Assembly: GCA_021234155.1 (NCBI GenBank)
Contig: JAJEKV010000518.1
Span: forward strand, 98,347 to 162,346
DNA length: 64,000 bases
Source of the DNA: Isoetes taiwanensis
Taxonomy: Eukaryota > Streptophyta > Lycopodiopsida > Isoetales > Isoetaceae
Reading direction: 5' to 3'
Within the stretch, counting starts at the first letter, position 1. Every line of letters starts with the position of its first letter. Position numbers and translations under genes: made by a program. The notes below the pieces were generated by a model. The model did no database searches. It was given only the letters and a program-made list of their open reading frames with translations, and had not been told where the DNA came from. Below are positions 9,636 through 22,085 of the stretch, piece by piece.

Positions 9636-12018
9636 GTATCTTTTTGTTGCCTTTTGCAATTTGATCTTGGCACCTCTGCTCCATTTTTCTGCAAATGTGT
9701 AATAGGATTATTTTAGAGACTGGGTTTGATCTTTGCATGATGCCCCAACAAGTGTTTTACCACTTCTGGAAAGAATATGTAGCAAAATAACAGGGGTTTT
9801 CCAGGGGGATTTGATATGGATGTAAAAATAAAAATTCCTGAAACCATAGATCATATATCCCTAAAACAATTGAATGGGCTGCTATAAAAAAAACATAGAT
9901 TCAAGATAAAAAAAATAATCAAATTAGCTCGTTGGGCACATTGATTAAAGTAGTCTTATTAGGACATTGAGTTATTTTGGTAGAGGTTCAAGACCCCATA
10001 TTTCAAATTCTAATATCTTAGACGAAGGCGTATAGAGATGAAAAATCTTAGATAAAGCCGTATAGAGGTTGGATATTCCCTCAAAACCTTAGGCGAAATC
10101 ATATGATCGTATTTCATATTTCAAAATCATAGGTGTCTCCAATTATAAATGACTATAAGCGAAAGGAGAGGTGCCTAGAGGCCCCAACATACGATCTGGG
10201 TCGTAGGATCGACGAATCCGACGACTGTGGTAGTCCAGGGTGCACCTCGTTTAGACTAAGACGTTACGGCAAAACATCCTATTTGGTAATTGTTCTTCTG
10301 GGTTGTTCTATGCGCTTTTCCATACTGGCAAGACATTAGCTATACTAAATTCTATAGCGTTGTTTTTCACGTATCTCTGAATGCTGATCATTGTATACCA
10401 TGATTAAGACTAATAATGCTAAATCACTTAAGGAGTATTTTGCAGAAGGCCATTTTGTTCAGCAATTTCAAACAAATGTGATTATATTATGCAAGGCAAT
10501 GCATTGAATGTTCTATCTTTCTTTCTGTTAGATGATGATTCAACTGGCGAACCAATGACAAACAAATTTCATATGTTATTTGAAGTCCGTTCATGCCATA
10601 TGTTATTTCAAGTTCTGTCATTGAATGTAACTCTTTGTTGGTTACATTGTCTAACCTCTTTTATTTATGTTTACAATAGAAACACATCTGTGTGCATGTC
10701 TGTATACCAGGACTTCAACTTACAGCTGCCAGACATCTTCTTTTGTGCACTCACCATCAAACTCCTAGTAAATTGTTAGGTTTCCTTATTTGGTGTACAT
10801 CCTTTGCAAAAGCGCCAGCAGGTTTGGCAAATGTGAGATGCAACTTCTAGTGAGTGACGTTCTTTGTTTTAACTTTGTGTACATGACGAATAGCCTTCTC
10901 AACTGTTTCACAAAGGATCGTAACACAGCTAGTATGGCCTTCATGGTCATTGTCCAAGTATTTCTGCAACCAATTTCAAGCATTGTGCAATTGGAGATGC
11001 CATCAAGTGTCAAAGGGTTAAGGTTATGGAATGATATTCTCTTTTTAAGTAGATAGCCGGGAAGGACCATTGTCATTGGTTTGGATTCTTGAACAATGAT
11101 CAAGTTATTGTTCTATCGATGTGAGCTACATCTTTTTTGAAATTTGCTAACAAAAATGTCTATTCTAGCATGTTCAAGCTCTGATTTACTGATAGCTATG
11201 TTTTGTGCTGTTATTTCAGAATATCATTTCACCTGTGGCTGCATGCCCTAATGTGTAGACTTGAAACTAAATGAAAGATCATTTCCTTTAAAACTTCCTT
11301 TAGAGGTCGAATTAATGTGATCCATGTTCTACGCTTGATATATTGCTGTAATGTTTTCTTCTCTTTGAACCTTTTGAATTGCAGAATGTGCTACAAACTA
11401 GAGAGAACAGGCGGTATTGAAGTTAGACAAAGCTTAAGGTTCTTTAAATCTCCGAACTCTGAAGTTTGTTTTAACAAACAGGCTTGAAACCATAACTGTG
11501 TTACGTTTGATACTTCGAAGAAGAAATATGGTAAGCTGCCATTTCGAGGTAGGTTATTTTTTTTAATCATGTTTTTTTTTTTTGGAATGTTAAGCTATAT
11601 GGGTCATGAGGTCGGGATGATAAAACTTTTGCCCAGCAAACATTTGACCATCATCATATTCCAATAGCATTAATTCATTATCCATAGTTGAAATCTGATG
11701 AGATGTTGGCCATGACATGATGTCACAAGTTTAGCAGAAGATGTTGTTGTTAATGCACTGATGCTGCAACCTTACAACAGCTGAAGTCTTCTGCTGTTCC
11801 ATATATATATTTCACAGCAAGATTTGATTAGTGGGTCCCCTGTTTCAAATGTTCTTACTATATTGATATTCTTAATTTCAAATGCTCCATGTTTCAGGCT
11901 TTATAGAAATTGTGGGTATCAATGTTGATGTGCAAAAGGGTTCATATAGCAGGGATTAAGTGTGTTCTTATTTTCTTAAGTTTATGATGGGCAGCTCCAA
12001 TACCAGAATATACCTTCT
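9636..12018 (+). repeat. Dispersed repeat, copy A (uninterrupted by the LINE)
   Basis: From CAACTTTGTATCTTTTTGTTGCC to GGGCAGCTCCAATACCAGAATA this is collinear with copy B (12440-12957 joined to 19883-21370). Copy A preserves the empty site of the LINE that splits copy B (ACATTGTCTAAC near 10645). It has its own insertion at about 9783-10255. Within both copies the block around GCAACTTCTAG(T/C)GAGTGAC...TTCAAGCATTGTGCAATTGG is open on either strand, but no known protein emerges. It may be a non-coding segmental unit or an old gene with introns. Confidence 0.8.
9783..10255 (+). mobile_element. Insertion in copy A containing a tRNA-like SINE head
   Basis: This stretch is absent from copy B, where CTGGAAAGAAAGACTGGACGTT runs straight through. 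Inside, TAGCTCGTTGGGCAC (about 9925-9939) resembles box A and GGTAGAGGTTCAAGACCCC (about 9980-9998) resembles box B. Behind them are three loose repeats of CTTAGA(C/T)(A/G)AAG(G/C)CGTATAGAG. It is best read as a tRNA-derived SINE with a repetitive tail; exact ends are not determined. Confidence 0.5.
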
Positions 12019-12029
12019 GACTCTATTCC

Positions 12030-12430
12030 AATTTTCTAAAAATCGTAAAAGTTTGTTATAGGTGCGTATTGTTGCCGGATTAGGAATTTTATAGCTCCAT
12101 GGCATGGATGCCAAGGGATGAAGTTATATGCTCCTCTATCTCTGGGGTTAAATCACGATTTTTTTTTTTTTTTTTAAAGGAAATAGGTCCTATGAGTTTA
12201 TGTGTCTAGTATTTCCTCTATTTCGGATGCATGCAACACAAAGCATGACCAAGCATTTGTATTATAGGAGTTCTTATGATGCTCTCTTATGAGATTATTT
12301 GGTTACAAACTATGGAATGCAGTTGTTCAACAACACTTGCAGGGATGATTTATTGCAGACGTGTTTTGCAGTTACCTCTGCATCATATTCTTGAGGAAAA
12401 GCATAAGGTAATATTAGATATTCAAGTGTT
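12030..12430 (+). repeat. Dispersed repeat segment C, copy 2
   Basis: Matches 6430-6890 from TTTTCTAAAAATCGTAAAAG to AGATATTCAAGTGTTTT. A poly-T stretch at 12163-12175 replaces part of the copy 1 sequence. It sits directly before copy B of the larger dispersed repeat. Confidence 0.8.
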
Positions 12431-13150
12431 TTCTTTGGCTGGTCGTATATTTTTAACTTTGTATCTTTTTGTTGCCTTTTGCAGTTTGATCTTAGCATCT
12501 CTGCTCCAATTTTCTGCAAGCGTGTAACATAATTATTTAGAGACTGGGTTTGATCTTTGCACGATGTCCCAACAAGTGTTTTACACTTCTGGAAAGAAAG
12601 ACTGGACGTTACGACAAAACATCCAATTTGGTAATTGTTCTTCTGGGTTGTTTCTATACGCTTTTCCATATTGGCAAGACATTAGCGTTGTTTTTCACGT
12701 ATCTCTAAATGCTGATCATTGTCTACCATGATTAAGACTAATAATGCCAAACCACCTAAGGATTATTTTGCAGGAGGCCATCTTGTTTAGCGATTGTCAA
12801 TCAAATGTGATTATATTATGCAAGTCAATACATTGAATGTTCTATCTTTCTTTCTGTTAGATGATGATTCAACAGGCAAACCAATGACAAACAAATTTCA
12901 TATGTTATTTGAAGTCCTGCCATTGAGTGTAACTCTTGGTTGGTCACATTGTCTAACAGAGGGTTTCTTGAACCCCAGGTAAGGTTCTGGCAGATCAACT
13001 GCCAGTCACTTCTCTATTCCATCCTCCACTCCAGATTTTGTTCATCCCCATAATCCAACCTCGATCCTCTCAAAAGTCACATCCGTCATTCGTCTGTCTC
13101 TCTTCCCAAAGTTCTTTCTGTCTCCCTCGCAGCCCCCATTAAATCGAAGC

Positions 13151-15400
13151 ATGGCCGTACCCGAGGCACCCTTCACTCCGAAGGTTTTTCCGACTGCAGC
13201 AAGAGCGCTCATCCCTGATCCGTCCTCAAAGGAATTCATACAATTTGGAAGCTTGGATATGGCGGCTTTCACTGCTTGGATGTTACAGAATCAAGGGATC
13301 CCGGAATGGGATAATATTACACGAGAAGAGGAACCAGAATTGCCGAGACCTGCAGCTCCTATCTTCTCAAACCCTGAATGGATGAATATCCTTCGTCAGC
13401 AGAAGTATCTTCATGCTCCTGATGAAGATTTCACCAAAGGTATTAAACTGGACTTCCAGTCTGCCCGGAACAGACTTCTCACCCTCCAAAAAAATGCAAT
13501 TATCGGTTGGGTAGAAAAGGAAGGATTCAACCTCAATGAAATAGCCAAACAAATATATTCTTTAAACAAGAATGTTCAGATTTCTTCTATGCATTGGCTG
13601 CATTTTCCTTTCTTTATGGTTGAGCTAACATCCCAGGAAGCTGCTCTTGATTTGCTGAGGAAAAGCCGGATCATACACAAGGGTTTTCAAGTCAAGTTCC
13701 AGAAATGGGACTATCACTTTGATCCCACCTCCCCAAAATCCCTCCCGGTCACGGTCTTCATGCAACCCCACGGTCTCAACCCAATCTATTGGAGTGAGGA
13801 TTGTTTTAAGGCAATCTTCAACTCCATTGGCCAATTTCTCTTCATGCAGGTTCCGTCGGGCCGGACCCCAATTGTATATGTCCAACTTCGACCTGCTCAA
13901 GCCCATCCCAGAAGTGACTTATGTTGATCTGTTTGGAACTAACCGTGTGCTGCAGCTGAATTGGAGCGGCCTCCCACCAGACTGTGGAATCTGTGGTAAA
14001 AAGTTTCATGGAGGGGGAAGGTGTACACCAAGGAGCTACTCTGGAGACTTGCAAACTGCAGATAAGAGTGAACAGTATCAAATTGACAGAAGATTGGGAC
14101 AGTTACAGGAACTCGGAGATAACTATGTTTTCCAAAATGACAAAAAGGCCTTTGACTCGCATGAAAAAAGGAAACACCGCTGAGCACAAGGAAAATTATA
14201 AAAAATTATGAGGAGGAAGAGACAAGATAGAGAACGTGATCGGACAAAGCCAATTGGGACCTATCACGAGAGGATTTTACTGGGCTTTTGAGGATAAGAA
14301 AAAGGGAAAAAATCAAACACAATGAGACTCCCAAGAGAACCGGTAAAAGGGTGTCCCTTCTTTGAAAAAGAACAAAGATGCTAATTTCAACAAGGATAGT
14401 CCGCCAAGCGGGATTTACATTGTAAAGGTCAAGAATCGATAAGTTGAAAATAGGATTGCACCCGGGATGACTTACAAGAAGGGACATTCAAGGAGCCGAA
14501 TAAGATGGGCGATCGGACTCAAATAAGCGACATGAAAGAGATCCCCGACATAAATGAGGAGGCGGTGAAACAACACAAACGGAGAAGAAGTTAATTGGGA
14601 GGACTATGACACAAAAACAGCTATAGTGTGCTCAATGTAGTGGAAGATCAAGAGGACACTGAAACACAAAACAAACAGATACAAATGAGTTCTGAGAAAG
14701 CATAGAAACATCTCAAATAAGGAGGTCAAGTTCCCTAACAATCCAAAGAAGAAAGGCAAACTCAAGGAAGATTGGAAAAGAGAATCTCGGTCGAAGTTAG
14801 GACACTCTTGAGAGAATTGAATCTCGTTCTGTAGCCACCATGTCCATCGCTCCATGTCGGACCAATTCTCCAAACACCACGATCCACGGCCCAACACTTT
14901 CCCCACAAAGATACTCAAGAGCAAGCCGGGGGATAACATTTCTTTTCTTGGGGCTTTTATTCAATGTAAAGATGATGGTAGATATCTTTGCTGTGTTGAA
15001 CGTTTTTTGTTGCGAGAGGCTTTGGAGGAATACTGCGCAGCACGAGGGTGGTCGGGGCATACTCAAGGAGTCTCAATGGATGTTAAAGATGCTTACGTCT
15101 GGGTAAGTAATCAACCCTTTAGTGATTTGAGTAACTCAAACCCCGGTTCTGTGTTTCCAATGATACTAGGGAAATCTGTACCCCATACTATCCAAATTCT
15201 GGGCAACCTTGGAAGATGAAATAGGAATGACAGAAAATGAGGGCTTGGACATCATCCCAAAGGATCTAGACAAACTTGGTGATTATTTATGCCAAAGTAT
15301 GACTCCCAGCAAGAAATCTAAGAAACAGAGGAAAACTTATCAGAAGGACCCCAACTTCAATGGACCTGCATCCAACACAAGGAAGACCAAGTCTTGCTAA
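13151..15400 (+). pseudogene. LINE ORF1 (RNA-binding protein with CCHC knuckle), frameshifted
   Basis: The first frame (13151-13927, MAVPEAPFTPKVFP...) gives about 230 sensible residues. The protein then continues in another frame (from about 13870) with VTYVDLFGTNRVLQL and the zinc knuckle CGICGKKFHGGGRC (CX2CX4HX4C, about 13989-14030). An A-rich stretch of frequent frame breaks follows, then a further good frame at 14854-15219 (ALEEYCAARGWSGHTQG) and a short charged tail (15209-15400). L1 ORF1 proteins coat the LINE RNA, and the single CCHC knuckle agrees with plant L1 ORF1. The start is the first ATG after the leader. Confidence 0.8.
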
Positions 15401-15435
15401 TTAGTCCTCCCTTTTGCTGCCTCCCTCCTCATCAA

Positions 15436-18400
15436 ATGAAGATCATATCCTGGAATGTCAGGGGAATTAAGGGTCCCATAAAGAGGAGAAGATTTATTGC
15501 ACTGGCTAGGAATTATAAGGCAGACCTTCTTATGATTCAAGAACACCACCTTCCTCACTTTGAGGCCTCCAACTTAGGGGGGTGGATCCACAAAGGTGGT
15601 GGATCAGCTTACACTGTTGCTGATGGCACCAAAGGTGGACTAGCAATGTTCTGGACCACCCTTAATGTTGTTTCAACCTATTGTAGCCCCTCAAACAGGT
15701 GGCACTGCATATTTATTGATAAGAATGGGCAACTACTGGGAATAATAAATGTTTATGCCCCCACTGAACCCAATGAGAGAGCCCCAATATGGAAGGAAAT
15801 TAAAAAGTGGATTGCAGATCAGAGCACTGTTAAAGATTGGATCCTTGGTGGTGACCTAAACAACACCCCCCAATGGGACCTAAAGCTTGGAAATAAAATA
15901 AATATATCTAGAAATGAAAGAGTGGAGTGGGATAACATGCTGCAGGATACAGGTTTGATTTATATCCCCTCGGCCAATGCAAAGTACACTTGGTCTAATA
16001 AAAGAGAAGGTCTTTGCAAAAGAACCTCAGATACTTTAGATAGGTTTTATGTCACCAATCCAAATACTCCCAGCCTTGATAACTGTATAGTCACAGGAGA
16101 TGAGGGGAACATCCTGTCAGATCATTTCCCTCAAATTCTGGAGACTCCAGATCTTCAAGGAACCTCCAAGCCTATTAACTCCCCTTTCAAATTTAATTGC
16201 TCTCTTCTTGGGAATTCCAGCTTTGTCTCAGATTTTAGAAGTTTTTACCTCACCCGAAGTTTGGGGACCCATCAATCAATGAGGGAGTTCAGCAAAAACT
16301 CAAAACTTGCAAAAGCTGGATTAAGGAATGGGAAAAACTAGACAGAGAAAATGTATAGAAGAGAAGAATAACCTCCTCAGGGAAATGAAGGAAATCAGGC
16401 AAAAGTTGGAGCTCACCCCTCAATGTGCCAACTTACATAAGCAAGAGGTGCTGCTGGAGAATAACATAAAGGCCATAGAAGAAAAGGAGGCAAAGGGAAT
16501 GGCCTTAAGGGCCAAAATATGTCAGTATAATAAAATGGATCACGGTAGCTCCAAGTATTTTTTCAGAGTGGCTAAAAATAGACTAATAAACAATGCTATT
16601 ACAATGCTGGAACAAGAAAATGGAGACAAATTAGAGGAGGAGCAAAGTATCAAAGCTGAATTTCTGGAGCAATACAGCAATATGTTTAAAGACACTCACT
16701 ATAGTGTTAAAGAAGAGGAGAATATGAGCAATTTTTTCAGAAAAATCCCAGCTACCACTCCTATGGAGGAGGATCTGGATGGGTACCCAGATGAAAAGGA
16801 GGTGCTGCAGGTTTTGAAAGACATGGAGAAAGGGAAGAGCCCAGGGCCTTATGGTTTTCCCCCTGAGTTCTTCTTGACCTTTTGGGTGATTATGAAAGAA
16901 GACTTCATGGAGTTCATCAAAGGTGCCTGGGATGCTGCCTCCCTCTACCCTGCTTTTAACTCTAGCCTTATCACTCTAATCCCCAAGATTAAAAATCCCA
17001 GCAGAATAAATGATTGGAGGCCTATATCTCTGACCAACACTACTTACAAAATCCTAGCAAAGATTCTGGCCATCCGTATCCTCATGCACCTTCACAATTC
17101 TATCAGTAGCTGTCAATCAGGTTTCCTATCTGGCAGATTCATTCTTGACAACTACATTGCTGCTAGTGAAGCAATCCATTGGAACAGATTATCCAAACAA
17201 AACTGTATGCTGCTCAAATTAGACTTTAGAAGAGCCTATGACTCAATAACATGGCCCTTCTTAAAGAAAGCCTTGGTACACATAGGGATCCACCAGACTT
17301 TAATAGACAAAATTATGGCGCTTAATAATCTTGCCTCTTCCAGCCTGATTTTAAATGGTTCCCCTAGCAAATTCTTCCCTATAAGAAGAGGGGTCAGACA
17401 AGGATGCCCCTTAGCCCCATATCTTTTTCTTTGTGTAGCTGAAATGCTCACAAGAGTTGTACAAGGCCTACAACAGCAGGGTCTGATTCAGGGAATTCAA
17501 ATGCCAGGGTCTGATAAGCAGCTCACTATAATGCAGTATGCTGATGACACTTTCATTCTCTTGAAAGCCAATCAAAATAGCTTCAATATTCTGTTTGGAT
17601 AGCATACGAATTTTGCCTCGCCTCGGGGAGTTCACCTTAACCTTAACAAATGCAATTATCTTATGGGAAAACCCCACTGACACTATAGACACCAGGGGGA
17701 TCAAAGTTAATCCTCCCAACCAAGCTATTACCCTACTTGGCCTCCCTTTAGCCATTAATCTTCCTAACAAGGAAGTATGGAGACCTATTGTCACGAGAAT
17801 CGAGAAAAGAAGCTTTTTGTCTCTATCTCCCAATCTTTCCTTTCTTTGGAAGAGTCCTTATAGCTAATGTAGTGTTGGCAAGCACTCATGTTTATTTTTC
17901 CTCTGCTCTCATTGCTAACAAGGAAACATATAATGACATTGAAAGATGTCTAAGAGAGTACATTTGGAAAGGCATGCACTTTATTAGATGGGAGGAAATT
18001 ACTCATAGTAAAAAAGGAGGGAGGATTGGGCTTGAAAATCTTGCGATAAACACGGTCAAGCCTTTGGGAGCCAAATATGTTTGGAAGGCGATAAATGGAT
18101 GGAGCTCCCCAGCCATGGAATTCATTAGATATTGGTTGCAGATTAGTAGACCTTTAGGGATGAAGAAATATGCTCACCATCTCCCTGACTCTATTTATTA
18201 TCAGTTTAAGTGTGCTCCCAACACATCCCCTTTGATGAGAAAAATTTTTGAGGCTTGGAACCTAGTAGCAGAAGGATTTGATCACAAGGAGATTGGTTTT
18301 GATAGTGCTAATTTCTCCCTTTTCTGGTCACCTATCTTTGCTAAAGAGAATGATGTCTGTTGGGCCCTCAAACATCCTCAGATATGGAAGAAGTGGAAAG

Positions 18401-19155
18401 GAGCTGGTTTAACTCAGTTACAACATTTGTGGGCAGGAGACAAATGGTGCAGTTGGGAGCATGTAAAGCAGATGGTGAATGGTAAGAAAATAGATAAAAT
18501 GATCTTTGACAGCATCATGAGTGTGGCCAGCACTCAAAAGGAGTGTCAAAGTCCTAAAAGCCCAGACTGGCACATTATGAACTCTGATCAGTACAAGGTA
18601 GCTCTTGGATACAAGGTCTTAGTCCCAACTAAATCCTCCACTCAAGCTGCAAGGTGGCAAGTTCCCAACAAACATCTCTTGAGAATATTGAGGAATAATT
18701 GGAAATCTTATGCTCAGCCTAAAATGCAGGTGTTTATCTGGAGATGCATCCATAATGCCCTTCCTCCAACAAGTAATATGTTTAAAAGGTGTAAGGAGCT
18801 ACAAGAAAACCCCAAGTGTAAACTTTGTGGGGACAATTGGAAACTTGATAAGGCATATGTTCGATTGTCCAAAGATCAGGGAATTCTGGAGATGGATTGA
18901 TGAGTACCTAAGGTCAAAAGGTCACAATTTGGGCAACTGGGCCAACATCATGGATCTCCTTAAGGGATCAAATAGATTCCTAAATACTATCAGACAAACT
19001 GCCCTATGGATAATATGGAAACACAGGAATAGGGTTAATTACTCGAATCAAAGGGTGGATGTGCTTTTGGATGAAAGTAGCCTTTCAAATTGAGATATCC
19101 AAGATTGCCATGGCACACAAAAATTGCAAACGGGATAAATATGATCTTGCTTAAC
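15436..19155 (+). pseudogene. LINE ORF2: endonuclease, reverse transcriptase, zf-RVT; frameshifted
   Basis: ATG at 15436 opens MKIISWNVRGI, the classic start of the APE-type endonuclease, followed by MIQEHH, INVYAP, ILGGDLNN and LSDHFPQ. Frame changes occur near 16330. Reverse transcriptase motifs follow: DWRPISLTNTTYKILAKIL, QSGFLSGRFILDN, LKLDFRRAYDSI (about 17215), GVRQGCPLAPYLF and the catalytic MQYADDTFILL (about 17530). After breaks at 17600 and 17790 the zf-RVT region reads PKMQVFIWRCIHNALPP and CKLCGDNW (about 18720-18840). The C terminus appears to be EISKIAMAHKNCKRD before a stop near 19155. Catalytic residues are still present, so decay is recent. Confidence 0.9.
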
Positions 19156-19264
19156 ATCAATAGGAATTTTGTTGGCTTGCACAATATTTTTGTTTGTACT
19201 GACATGCTTATATCTAATGATCATTTTATGATTTTCAGAGCTGCTGATTGCCCTTACGACGAGG

Positions 19265-19693
19265 ATGAACTGTAAGCCAAACCTCCCTGATCTGTCCAAT
19301 TTTGCAGCAGCCACAGAAATCTTCAATAACCAACAGCTCTGGGCTCTTTCCCCTACTATTGACCAAGATCTGGAAAAGCTCAAACCCTTCTTGCTAAACG
19401 GTTATCGGGCTCATATTCGGGCCGATTTCTTATTACGTTATGAGAGACTGCTAACTGATGACCAGTTCTCCTTTTTTAGGGATATGTTTTACCACCATAA
19501 AGCCCTGCAGGATGCTCATGGAGAGGCCATTATCCTATTCTCTGAAACAGCTCCTCTCTGGTTCTTTGCCTTCCCACCCGAATGGAATGACATTGGATGG
19601 CAGATGGATCCAGTGGCCTCGGATTTGGTGATCATTGACGAGGAGGAATCCGACTCAGACTTAGATTTTCTGGTTCAAGATCTTCCACACTGA
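19265..19693 (+). CDS. LINE ORF3, 142-residue protein of unknown function
   Basis: An uninterrupted frame from ATG 19265 lies between the end of ORF2 and the LINE 3' UTR. It begins MNCKPNLPDLSNFAAATEIF, has a central region LLRYERLLTDDQFSFFRDMF and an aromatic stretch PLWFFAFPPEW, and ends in a very acidic tail (IDEEESDSDLDFLVQDLP). It lacks cysteine pairs, membrane segments or a signal peptide. Plant L1 elements normally encode only ORF1 and ORF2. That this frame stays open while both others are broken several times could be chance over 429 bases, or may indicate a real product. It could alternatively be a detached C-terminal part of ORF2 or a captured gene piece. I do not recognise the family. 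Confidence 0.55.
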   Translation: MNCKPNLPDLSNFAAATEIFNNQQLWALSPTIDQDLEKLKPFLLNGYRAHIRADFLLRYERLLTDDQFSFFRDMFYHHKALQDAHGEAIILFSETAPLWFFAFPPEWNDIGWQMDPVASDLVIIDEEESDSDLDFLVQDLPH

Positions 19694-19882
19694 TTTTGGC
19701 TGGGACTTGCCTGATACAGCTGGTTTGTACAGTTTGTTTGTATAGAGGACTTCGGTCCCAATTTTGTCTTTTATGTTTTGTGTGCTAAAGGCACCTTTTT
19801 GTGAACCCTCTTGGTTCCTGGAAATCTGATGTAACTCTTTCATGAGTAATATAAATCTTCCTTTTCTCAAAAAAAAAAAAAA
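19694..19882 (+). other. LINE 3' UTR and poly-A tail
   Basis: After the ORF3 stop, TTTGTACAGTTTGTTTGTATAG and GAACCCTCTTGGTTCC lead to a polyadenylation-like ATGAGTAATATAAATC and an A-run ending at 19882, just before the target duplication. Confidence 0.8.
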
Positions 19883-21370
19883 ACATTGTCTAACATCTTT
19901 TATTTCTGTTTATAATAGAAACACATCTGTGTGTATGTCTGCATATCTGGACTTCAACTTACAGCTGTCGGGCATCTTCTTTTGTGCAATCACCATCAAA
20001 CTCCCAGTAAATTGTTAGATTTCCTTATTTCAGGTGTACATCCTTGCAACAAAGTGCAACAGCTTGGCAAATGTGAGATGCAACTTCTAGCGAGTGACAT
20101 TCTTTGTTTTAACTTTGTGTACATGACTAATAGCTTTCTCAATTGTTTCACAAAGGATGGTAGGGACAACCAATTATGGCTTTCCGCGGTCATTGTCCAA
20201 GTATTTCTGCAACCAATTTCAAGCATTGTGCAATTGGAGATGCCATCAAGTGTCAAAGGGTTAAGGTTATGGGCGATATTCTCTTTTCGTGTAGATAGCC
20301 GGGGAAGGACCACCGATCATTGGTTTGGATTCTTGAACAATGATCAAATTATTGTTCTATCGATGTGAGCTACATCTTTTTTGAAATTTGCTAACAAAAA
20401 TGTCTATTCTAGCATGTTCAAGCTCTGATTTACTGATAGCTATGTTTTGTGCTGTTATTTCAGAATATCATTTCACCTGTGGTTGCATGCTCTAATGTGT
20501 AGACTTGAAACTAAATGAAAGATCATTTCCTTTAAAAATTTCCTTTAAAGGTCGAATTAACGTGATCCATATTCTAAGCTTGAATATTGCTGTAATGTTT
20601 TCGTCTCTTTGAACCTTTTTAATTCCATAATGTGCTGCAAACTAGAGAGAATAGGCCGTATTGAAGTTAGACAAAACTTAAGGTTCTAGTTAAAATCTCC
20701 AAACTCTGAAGTTTGTTTCAACAAAACAGGCTTGAAACCATAACTATGTTACGTCGATGCCCGAAGAAGAAATATGGTAAAATTTGCCAGTTCGAGATAG
20801 GTTATTCATCTTTTAATCATGTTTTTTCCTACTGGAATGTTAAGGTATATGGGTCATGAGGCCGGGATGATAAAACTCTTGTCTAACAAGCATTTGACCA
20901 TCATCATATTCCAATAGCATTAATTCATTTTCCACATTTCAAATCTGATGAGATGTTGCCCATGACATGATGTCATAAGTTTAGCAGAAGATGTTGTTGT
21001 TAATGCACTGATGTTGCAAACTTACAAGAGCTGAAGTCTTCTCCTATTTCATAGCAAAATTTAATTAGTAGAGCTCCTATTTCAAATGTTCTTACTATAT
21101 TCATATTCTTAATTTTAAATGCTCCATGTTTTAGGCTTTATAGAAATTGTCGGTATCAATGTTGATGTGCAAAAGGGTTCATATAGCAGGGATTAAGTGT
21201 GTTCTTATATTCTTAAGTTAATGATAAGAATAGAATAGAATAGAATAGAATAGAAGGAAATGCTGCGTGATCTAGTAGAAATTTAAGTGTATTTACGTTC
21301 TTGAGTTAAGGATATTGAAATGGATGTAATCTAGCTATGATGGGCAGCTCCAATACCAGAATATACAAAT

Positions 21371-21628
21371 TTGGTGTTGCAGAATCTTAGAACGCTCTAA
21401 CTCTAAGATTGAGAGGTAAATTCAATATCAATTTCAATTTTGTAGATTATGATTTAGATACTGTATTGTAGATGCTTTCAATGGATTTATTTGACACGTA
21501 CATGCTACCTGACTTACATTTTGTTCTGCCAGTAAGAATCAGACACTTAACAATCTTGGTTGGTTGAGGTTCTGACCTTATTCAGAGTTTGAATGCAGGT
21601 CCATTGATGGGCAAAGGAGAATCTCCAT
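21371..21628. other. No gene recognised
   Basis: Sequence after the end of the dispersed repeat copy B; no motif-bearing frame or repeat seen. Confidence 0.35.
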
Positions 21629-21761
<133 letters not shown>

Positions 21762-22085
21762 TATTTTTACATCACGCCACATTGGCAGCGTACATATGAC
21801 GGACCCCCAGAGACTTGAACACAAGATCTCTTAGTTGCTAACCCAAGAACCACATCTTCATTTCTCCATTTGGTTACTTCATCTCAGCTTGAGCAAACTC
21901 ATAGAGTCTTGATAGAGATATAGCCATATCATTACAAATGTCCTCTATAATTTAGCATCTTCTCATCCATTTTATTTTCTGAGACCTTGAGAATCTCATG
22001 TGAATGAGAATCCTTGGTGCTCATGTAGATAACATCCTTAGTGTTTGAATAAGAAACTTTCTATCCCAGATAGCTACAGTAGCCA
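21762..22085. other. No gene recognised
   Basis: Sequence between the microsatellite and the putative Helitron 5' end; nothing identifiable. Confidence 0.35.

Larger units (their letters stand above)
12958..19882 (+). mobile_element. L1-type LINE retrotransposon, near full length
   Basis: The 6.9-kb element starts with a roughly 190-bp 5' leader. It carries ORF1 (13151-15400, broken), ORF2 (15436 to about 19155, broken) and ORF3 (19265-19693, intact). It ends with a 3' UTR holding ATGAGTAATATAAATC and a poly-A run at 19868-19882. A perfect 12-bp target duplication flanks it, so both ends are real and it is not 5' truncated. Frame breaks lie at about 13870, 14184-14850, 16330, 17600, 17790 and 18870, so it cannot move by itself now. 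Confidence 0.93.
12946..19894 (+). repeat. 12-bp target-site duplication of the LINE
   Basis: ACATTGTCTAAC occurs at 12946-12957, immediately before the LINE, and at 19883-19894, immediately after its poly-A tail. The same word occurs once in copy A. This pattern shows target-primed integration. Confidence 0.9.
12440..21370 (+). repeat. Dispersed repeat, copy B, split by the LINE
   Basis: The two halves, 12440-12957 and 19883-21370, align collinearly with copy A (9636-12018). Removing the LINE and one 12-bp target duplication restores the copy A arrangement. Copy B also has a short (AATAG)n run near 21225-21255 that copy A lacks. Copies A and B lie in the same orientation and nearly head to tail. 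Confidence 0.8.

Noticed and set aside
10786-11103. 105-codon minus-strand frame, similar frame at 19996-20313
   Set aside because: Similarity between the two reflects the dispersed repeat; substitutions show no coding pattern and no family is recognised.
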